This document shows, piece after piece, positions 1 through 5,376 of a stretch of DNA of 5,376 nt (positions within the stretch are counted from its first letter, which is position 1; every line of letters begins with the position of its first letter). The notes under the pieces were generated by a model, which did no database searches, was not told the DNA's origin, and saw only the letters and a program-made list of their open reading frames with translations. Origin of the DNA: Acidimicrobiales bacterium (GTDB lineage: Bacteria > Actinomycetota > Acidimicrobiia > Acidimicrobiales > Poriferisodalaceae); NCBI GenBank assembly GCA_030749275.1, contig JASMKJ010000432.1, positions 1-5,376 on the forward strand, given 5' to 3'. Made by a program: the position numbers and the translations under genes.

Positions 1-2296
1 GCCGAGATAACCCGGCGACAATCGTGATTGGAAATTCGAGTCCTTTGGCCGCGTGAATAGTCATCAGTTGGACCGAGTCATCGTCGTCCTCAGATAGGAC
101 CGTTTCGATGGGCCGAGCATTTTCTGCCGTTTGTTGGTCGATCCAGAAAATGAATGTTTGGAGAAGCCCGTTGCCAGAATCAGACCACGCTCGAGCTTGG
201 TCGACCACATACCGGAACCGGCGCAGAGACTCGCGGGGATTAATGCGAGCAGCGCATTGTTCCTCGAGCTGACGGTCCCTGACGAGCCGCCCAAGCAGCT
301 CCGAAGGTGTCAAGGTTGAACGTTGTTCGTGCAGTTCGGCCAGATGAGCCAATCCGATAGCAACTGGATCGCCACCTTTTGCGCGTTGTGTGTGGTCACC
401 GATGCTGACGGCGTTCCAGTTCCAAGCCTCCGGATTGGTCATTTTGAATTGATATAAATCATCGTCGCCACAGCCATACACCGAAGATCGGAGCGCGGAC
501 ACAGTCGCCAAGGAGTCCGATGGATCGTTGATCGCCCTCAGACACATGACAAGGTCCCGTATCTCTTGACTTCGCCAAACATTGGTGGTCGAAGCAACAC
601 GATATGAAACCCCAGCCTTTTCAAAATCTCTTTGAATGTCGGTCATGGCTGATCGTGTTGGAACGAGTACAGCGATGTCGCCGAATCTCGCTTCCCTCCA
701 CGTGTCGTCTCCGTTCACCGACCAGCCTTCGCTGACTATGCGAATAATGGTTTGGGTGATGTCATGTGCTTCGCACCTACGCACATCCTCAGCGCTCAGG
801 TCTTTCGTATCCGACTTTTCGTGGGCGGTGGTGCCGAGCAAGGTGACAGCGTCACCCCGCGGAGCGCTCTGTCGGATTGGAACCAGCGGCGTATATGCCG
901 GCTGACTATTGGCACGAGACTGAACCAATTTCCCAAAAACTTCGTTGATCCAGTTAACAACCTCCGGTGTGCTGCGGAAATTTGTTGAGAGTTGCAACTG
1001 TCCCTTTTCGTACTTTCGTTGAGCGTCTAGGTACAGGCTGATGTCTGCGCGACGGAATCTGTATATCGATTGTTTAGGGTCTCCAACAAAGAACAGCCGA
1101 CCAGGAAGAGTTGGCGTTTGTTGCCATGAAGCCGAAGGTTCGGTATCGAGCGAAGACGCTATTAATGTGGCGATTTCGATCTGAATTGGATCCGTATCCT
1201 GAAACTCATCAATGAGAAGGTACTTGTATTTGTTGTGCACCTTTGACCTGATGACCGGCCCCCGAATCGGATCTCTCAGAGTTTCTCTGGCGGAAACCAG
1301 GAGGCCGTGATAGTCGAGGCGTCCCTCCTCTCGCTGTTCGCGTATGCCATCCAATATGAAAGTCGTGAGACAAACGATCAGTTGTCGAAGAACATCATCA
1401 ACTAGCGACGCGCGAAACAAATCGAGCTCTGTTCGGTAGTCCTCGTACTCAGATCTGAGATCTTCAATGTCGATCCAGTTGTCTTTGCGCCCCTTCCGTT
1501 TGCCGCTGGGCACCTTGGTGTTGACAAGCGCCTCCACTTGCTGGATATCGTCGAAAGCGGTTTCGAGTTCGTGAACCAATTTTCGGATCACTTCCAAACA
1601 TGCCGTCATGGAGTCCGAGTCAGCGGTACCGATGAAAGTGCTTTCCTGTGAGATCAGTGAATGACCCTTCGCGACAAGGTTTTCGAATTGAATGGGTTCG
1701 ACCTCCCGGAATTGTCCCGGTTCCAGCAGATCCCAACTCTTGTGAAGTTCCATGGCCAATGGCAGTAGATCCTTGGCGGGATTGATCCCTAGGACGTCTC
1801 CGATCAGAAGTGTCCGAGCCCACGCAGGATCCATGAGCAGTGAATCCAAGAACTTTTCGAACCTCTCCAAGAACGCCACTTGGCTTGAGTTTTCATCTAG
1901 GACTTCAAAGCTCGGTGGAAGGCCAGCTTCTATCGAATGGTCGTTGAGCAAACGCCGAGCAAAGCGATGCAGAGTTGAGATCGCTGCACCGTCGAGTTTC
2001 TCTAGCGAAGCTTCTAACCTTTCTCGGACTGCAGGTTCAGAGCAGTCAGCGACGAGGTTTTCTAATTGAGATCTGACACGGTGTCGGAGTTCGGCAGCAG
2101 CTTTGTTTGTGAAGGTGATAACAGCCACGTCGTCAAGTGACACATCATCCGACGATTTGACAAGATTGATGACTCTTCCAACTAAGGCTTCGGTTTTCCC
2201 GTTGCCGGCACCTGCCTCTACAAACAAAGTATCGCCATAACGAAAAGCAATGGCATCTCTTGCTAGCTGATCCGGGGGTACGACGTCGTTATTCAT
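1..2296 (-). CDS. addA: AddA/RecB-type UvrD-family DNA helicase (3' end beyond the window)
   Basis: This is the probable motor subunit of a double-strand-break-processing helicase-nuclease, using ATP to translocate on and unwind DNA from broken ends. The frame is open for 765 codons from ATG at 2294-2296 to the left edge, with no stop. SF1A motifs appear in order: a Q-motif-like PPDQLAR (residues 7-13), Walker A GAGNGKT (29-35), motif Ia TFTNKAAAE (61-69), STLH (to H110), LDYHGLL before motif II, Walker B/motif II DEFQD (363-367), motif III GDPKQSIYRFR (405-415), motif IV STNFRST (437-443) and motif V MTIHAAKGLEF (745-755). A long 1B-type insertion lies between motifs Ia and II and carries a basic loop, GKRKGRK (265-271). 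Motif VI and any C-terminal nuclease domain would lie beyond the left edge, so AddA cannot be fully separated from a nuclease-less UvrD/RecB helicase; the AddB-like partner upstream favours AddA. The start overlaps the upstream stop. An in-frame GTG two codons earlier (2300-2302) is an alternative start. Confidence 0.95.
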   Translation of the reverse strand, partial: MNNDVVPPDQLARDAIAFRYGDTLFVEAGAGNGKTEALVGRVINLVKSSDDVSLDDVAVITFTNKAAAELRHRVRSQLENLVADCSEPAVRERLEASLEKLDGAAISTLHRFARRLLNDHSIEAGLPPSFEVLDENSSQVAFLERFEKFLDSLLMDPAWARTLLIGDVLGINPAKDLLPLAMELHKSWDLLEPGQFREVEPIQFENLVAKGHSLISQESTFIGTADSDSMTACLEVIRKLVHELETAFDDIQQVEALVNTKVPSGKRKGRKDNWIDIEDLRSEYEDYRTELDLFRASLVDDVLRQLIVCLTTFILDGIREQREEGRLDYHGLLVSARETLRDPIRGPVIRSKVHNKYKYLLIDEFQDTDPIQIEIATLIASSLDTEPSASWQQTPTLPGRLFFVGDPKQSIYRFRRADISLYLDAQRKYEKGQLQLSTNFRSTPEVVNWINEVFGKLVQSRANSQPAYTPLVPIRQSAPRGDAVTLLGTTAHEKSDTKDLSAEDVRRCEAHDITQTIIRIVSEGWSVNGDDTWREARFGDIAVLVPTRSAMTDIQRDFEKAGVSYRVASTTNVWRSQEIRDLVMCLRAINDPSDSLATVSALRSSVYGCGDDDLYQFKMTNPEAWNWNAVSIGDHTQRAKGGDPVAIGLAHLAELHEQRSTLTPSELLGRLVRDRQLEEQCAARINPRESLRRFRYVVDQARAWSDSGNGLLQTFIFWIDQQTAENARPIETVLSEDDDDSVQLMTIHAAKGLEFPITIVAGLSR
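2289..2296 (-). other. Overlapping stop and start (ATGAATAA) joining the two genes
   Basis: The minus-strand sequence ATGAATAA holds the start codon of the helicase gene and, in another frame, the TAA stop of the AddB-type gene, an 8-base overlap. The bases just upstream (GGCGAAAACAGTGAC) contain no convincing Shine-Dalgarno sequence. Translation of the helicase is therefore probably coupled to ribosomes finishing the upstream gene, which would suit two subunits made in fixed ratio. The overlap is seen directly; coupling is inferred. If the in-frame GTG at 2300-2302 is used instead, the overlap becomes 14 bases. Confidence 0.8.
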
Positions 2297-5200
2297 TGTC
2301 ACTGTTTTCGCCGCTGGCGACGTCATATTCGCCTCGGAGTTGCATGTAGGGGCGAAGCCAATCCAACAACGAAACGGCGTTCCATTTTTCTTCAATTTCT
2401 CGGGTGCCGAGTTGGTCCGGGTCGCAGAACACACATTTGCCTAGGCCGCTCCATTTGGATGCTGAGGGTGTGGGTATGGAAGGAAACAGGCCGCCCTCCA
2501 ATCCGTCGACGATGACGTCGATTGCTTCGTCGAAGGTATCGAGAACGTTTTGGGTCGCCAGATAACCTCGAGTCGCCCAACGTTGGGAGTCGCTGGTGAA
2601 CCAATAACTAGAGTGAACGCCGTCGGTTTCATGACCCAGATACGTGGCTGCGGCCAAAGCGTACAGGGGCAACTGAAGCTGTGAACCCCCCAACAGCGGA
2701 TCTTCGGGACTGAGTTTTCTGTAGCTATCGATTTTTCCGGTCTTGTAGTCAACAACCACCAAATTTCCCGCGCTGGTCGTTTCAACGCGGTCGATGCTGC
2801 CTCTGAAATTCACAACTCGTCCGGATGGAAGTACGCGCTCAAGGGGTGGAAACTCACCCCCCGGTAAGCCGAATTTCAATTCCGTCGCGACAACTGTTCC
2901 CCGAGGTTCTCTTTGATGGTCGAACCTTAGAATCCCCACTAGAGCGTTCAGCAGCTGCTCGCGATCTCGATCCCAGAACAGTGGTCTTCCGACGAGACCC
3001 AAAGCCTCGACTTCTGCTGCTACCTCCATGCCGAACCGTCTCATAGACGAAATATCGTCTTCGCTGTATTGCCGCTCAGGACCCGGTGGCGAGCCTTTCG
3101 AAACTTGATCGCGAAAAAAACGGTCAGCCGCCTCGTGAATTAACGATCCGCGAACCTGAGGTGAAATCCGAAATTCGTGTCGAAATAATTCTGGCTCATC
3201 TACACCCAAGACGTAGCGCATGAAATAGCTGTGTGGACAATCAACCCACTGTTTCAGGCGTGTCGGTGACAGTACGTTCGTGCGCACCATGTTTGGGTTG
3301 ACGAGCCCGCTGAGGTTGCCATCGAACCGCGTGAAGCTGCTGCTATTTCGACCGTCGATCAATTGTCGACCGGCTTCAAAAGCAGATGTGTTGTTCAACC
3401 GAACAGATGCGAGGTCTTGATTCTGATCTCGACCATCCAGCAACGATGCCAAATCGAACTCCTGACACGATGCCGGGAAGGCTGAACCTCTAAGACCGGC
3501 GATAAAGGACGGTTGATGTCGCGCCCAAGGCTGGTCCGGATCGCTCAGCGCTTCTTCGAGCGAAGCAAACCCATTGAAGGAGGCCATGTTCTCAAGCCAT
3601 CGCGTCGGATAGTTCTCCTTATGTTGACGAAGGTCGCCACGAGGAAACAGCAAAGTAGTTGAATTGCATGACGACAAGATCGCGAAGAACCGACGTTGGT
3701 CGTCATAGGTGGTGTCCAGCGACATCGGAAGCGCGCCGTCAAGGTGAGATCGATCTTCATCGGAGATCAGGCCGTTTTTGCGGGGCGGCAGAGGAAAGAT
3801 GCCTTCGGCTAATCCCAAAATGAACGTGTGCTCAAAATTGAGGCCCCAAGCTTGTCGGATATCGCCGACAAAGACGCCTTGACCTAGCTTCCCGATACGT
3901 TCGTTGCTGTCTTGGAGTTGCGTTTCGAAACTCCGACGGAAAACATTGAAAGTTGTGCGCGATTCGACTCGAACCAGACTCTGCAAATTATCTAGGATGC
4001 GTTCAATTGCAGCGAGGTCACCTTGCGGCGCTTCAAACTGGCTACGAGGACCCAAATAACGTTCAATGGCCCGTCTCACCCAGGAGCAGAGTCCTTCCCA
4101 ATCTGTCGGCAGGGTCTCCGGATGCACAAATTGGTTGAGTTCGGTGATGAAGACCAAGAGGTCCTCGACATCTCGCGCTTGTTGCTCGCGGCGATCTGCT
4201 TCCCGATCGTCGCCGGTGCGGAGTCGTTCTTGGGTGGCTGTCGCCAGCAGCCGATCTCGATGTCGAGAGAGTTTCTCAGACCAATCACCCAGCCCTCCGG
4301 CAACGCCAGCGGTCAACGCCGCTTTGGACCACGCGACTGCAGGAACCAAAATTGGGTTGTCAGGGTGTTGCCGCAATTGGGAACTAGAAAGAAACTCAAG
4401 TACTTCGCCGACATGAAGATCCCTGTTCGGCAAAGCCAGCAAAGTTGCGATGAAGCGGCCAGGCATTGAGTTCGCAACTGTCCGCGATGAAACTCCACTG
4501 AAGCAGATATCCGAAGCGTTGAGATGTTCCTCAAGTAGCCGGCCATAGGGGTCTCGGTGTGGGTAAAGAACCGCTATCTGATGCGCTGCGACCCCGTGAT
4601 CAAGTAAACCCACGACTGAGCGCACCGTGCTTCGAACCTCGTCATCGGGATCGCTGACTGACATGACCTTGCTGGCGGAGCTCGGATCAACATTCGGTGG
4701 TGAAAGTCGCGCCCCGAAAGAATTAGCGATTCTCTTCGGATCACGATCTGCTTCGCCAGCGCCGGTAACGCCGATCAAGGCGACGATGGGACTGATTTCC
4801 GCGAGGCGGGAGAGAAAGGCAATCTCGTTGGCAACTAGCTGCTGGGGGAGAAATAAGACCAGTTTCCCCAAATCAGCTACCGTCTCCGCGGCCAAGTCTT
4901 TGGATTCGAAAAGATCGAACTCATCGAACCATTGGCCCCGCAATAGCTGGTGAGCAGCTGTGCAAACCCGGACCACCTCGCTGCTCCGTTCTCCCAAAGC
5001 AGCCAGCGAATCTAGCTGGTCGTCCCTCAAGTCGCGAAGCTCGCGGTACACGCGAACCAGTTCTCGTTCAGTCGCGCCGTGGTGGACGATCGGTCCGAAA
5101 ATTCCGGGTTCGTCGAGAAGCACTTGGCGTATGGCGGCACCAATGACGACGCCTCTTACCGGCTGACGTTCTTGAGCTAGAAAGTTGTCGCCGGCCACTG

Positions 5201-5376
5201 TCTCAGCAAGCCGGTACGAAGTTAAGAACTGAGTGCCGACGAGGCCTGTGCCTACCCAAGATGTCGGCCCGTAGTCGCCGGTTGCCAACTCCCTGCGAAG
5301 AGCGACGGCCACATAATTACTTGGGACGATCACAGTTACCGGAGCAAAGACGTCCTGACTTTTCGCATCGTGAAGC
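2289..5376 (-). CDS. addB: AddB-type helicase-nuclease subunit, PD-(D/E)XK nuclease (5' end beyond the window)
   Basis: This is the probable nuclease-bearing partner of the downstream helicase in DNA end resection. The frame is open to the right edge, giving 1028 residues plus stop; residues here count from the first whole codon at 5373-5375. A GTG at 5331-5333 could be read as the start, but the 14 codons before it (LHDAKSQDVFAPVT) run smoothly into VIVPSNYVAVALRR, a conserved-looking segment, so the true start is probably upstream. Residues 1 to about 700 are a degenerate SF1 helicase fold: a DPDDEVR segment near 242 and VGDIRQAWGLNFE with GLAEGIFP near 504-530. No Walker A is visible, and the likely motif II site reads VLFLPQQ (from 173) without acidic residues. 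Residues about 700-1000 are a RecB-family nuclease: H747 in GSLIHEAADRFF, D862 in GSIDRVE, D876 and K878 in VVDYKTGK, and Q901-Y905 in QLPLY. Cysteines C713, C981 and C984 match the AddB iron-sulfur pattern, but the fourth position is G990. AdnA-like proteins are an alternative, less likely without motor motifs. Confidence 0.93.
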   Translation of the reverse strand, partial: LHDAKSQDVFAPVTVIVPSNYVAVALRRELATGDYGPTSWVGTGLVGTQFLTSYRLAETVAGDNFLAQERQPVRGVVIGAAIRQVLLDEPGIFGPIVHHGATERELVRVYRELRDLRDDQLDSLAALGERSSEVVRVCTAAHQLLRGQWFDEFDLFESKDLAAETVADLGKLVLFLPQQLVANEIAFLSRLAEISPIVALIGVTGAGEADRDPKRIANSFGARLSPPNVDPSSASKVMSVSDPDDEVRSTVRSVVGLLDHGVAAHQIAVLYPHRDPYGRLLEEHLNASDICFSGVSSRTVANSMPGRFIATLLALPNRDLHVGEVLEFLSSSQLRQHPDNPILVPAVAWSKAALTAGVAGGLGDWSEKLSRHRDRLLATATQERLRTGDDREADRREQQARDVEDLLVFITELNQFVHPETLPTDWEGLCSWVRRAIERYLGPRSQFEAPQGDLAAIERILDNLQSLVRVESRTTFNVFRRSFETQLQDSNERIGKLGQGVFVGDIRQAWGLNFEHTFILGLAEGIFPLPPRKNGLISDEDRSHLDGALPMSLDTTYDDQRRFFAILSSCNSTTLLFPRGDLRQHKENYPTRWLENMASFNGFASLEEALSDPDQPWARHQPSFIAGLRGSAFPASCQEFDLASLLDGRDQNQDLASVRLNNTSAFEAGRQLIDGRNSSSFTRFDGNLSGLVNPNMVRTNVLSPTRLKQWVDCPHSYFMRYVLGVDEPELFRHEFRISPQVRGSLIHEAADRFFRDQVSKGSPPGPERQYSEDDISSMRRFGMEVAAEVEALGLVGRPLFWDRDREQLLNALVGILRFDHQREPRGTVVATELKFGLPGGEFPPLERVLPSGRVVNFRGSIDRVETTSAGNLVVVDYKTGKIDSYRKLSPEDPLLGGSQLQLPLYALAAATYLGHETDGVHSSYWFTSDSQRWATRGYLATQNVLDTFDEAIDVIVDGLEGGLFPSIPTPSASKWSGLGKCVFCDPDQLGTREIEEKWNAVSLLDWLRPYMQLRGEYDVASGENSDNE

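Noticed and set aside
636..905. Plus-strand open frame of about 89 codons
   Set aside because: It lies entirely opposite the helicase gene, between motifs IV and V. Its product has no recognisable domain, so it is a shadow of the real gene.
1752..2069. Plus-strand open frame of about 105 codons
   Set aside because: It is antisense to the N-terminal part of the helicase. The composition is Ser/Arg-rich, typical of an antisense shadow, and there is no ribosome site or domain.
2289..2440. A transcription terminator or promoter between the two genes
   Set aside because: The genes overlap, and I see no GC-rich hairpin followed by a T-run on the minus strand, nor a convincing -10/-35 pair.
4023..4469. 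Overlapping plus-strand open frames of up to 148 codons
   Set aside because: They are antisense to the central part of the AddB-type gene. Several frames are open together, as expected from reduced stop-codon density, and no domain is visible.
4627..5166. Two plus-strand open frames of 108 and 68 codons
   Set aside because: They are antisense to the N-terminal part of the AddB-type gene, with Ser/Arg-rich low-information products.
1..5376. A mycobacterial-type AdnAB pair, or a helicase-nuclease phage-defence module
   Set aside because: In AdnAB both subunits carry UvrD-like motor motifs, whereas the upstream protein here lacks visible Walker A and motif II. No toxin, sensor, integrase or other defence gene accompanies the pair, and the domain order fits AddB followed by AddA.

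Overview
The window is filled by two long minus-strand genes, both cut by the window edges. There is no gene-free stretch longer than a few bases. Reading along the minus strand (right to left), the first gene encodes an AddB-type subunit: a degenerate helicase-like half followed by a RecB-family PD-(D/E)XK nuclease with an iron-sulfur-type cysteine pattern. It runs from beyond the right edge to a stop at 2289-2291. The second encodes an AddA/RecB-type UvrD-family (SF1A) helicase. It starts at 2296, overlaps the end of the first gene by 8 bases, and runs off the left edge before helicase motif VI and any C-terminal nuclease domain.

Together they look like an addB-addA operon for a two-subunit helicase-nuclease. 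Family knowledge says such enzymes process double-strand DNA ends for RecA-dependent repair and degrade foreign linear DNA. In this model the second gene supplies the ATP-driven motor. The first supplies a nuclease and a helicase fold that, in related enzymes, is inactive as a motor and serves DNA-end binding or sequence recognition.

Organism: base composition is moderate (roughly half G+C by eye). The style of the AddB-like protein, with a VIVPSNYVAVALRR segment near its start and no visible Walker A, resembles versions I associate with Actinobacteria and relatives such as Acidimicrobiia. This is a weak inference, since no rRNA or other marker is present.

No RNA gene, mobile element, repeat array, CRISPR, promoter or terminator could be supported. 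This is mainly an ordinary DNA-repair locus, and I do not see a new system in it. The most notable oddity is a glycine in place of the last cysteine of the AddB-type iron-sulfur signature. Smaller points are the overlapping start/stop with no clear ribosome binding site, the AddB reading frame staying open past the apparent GTG start, and an asparagine in the helicase P-loop.
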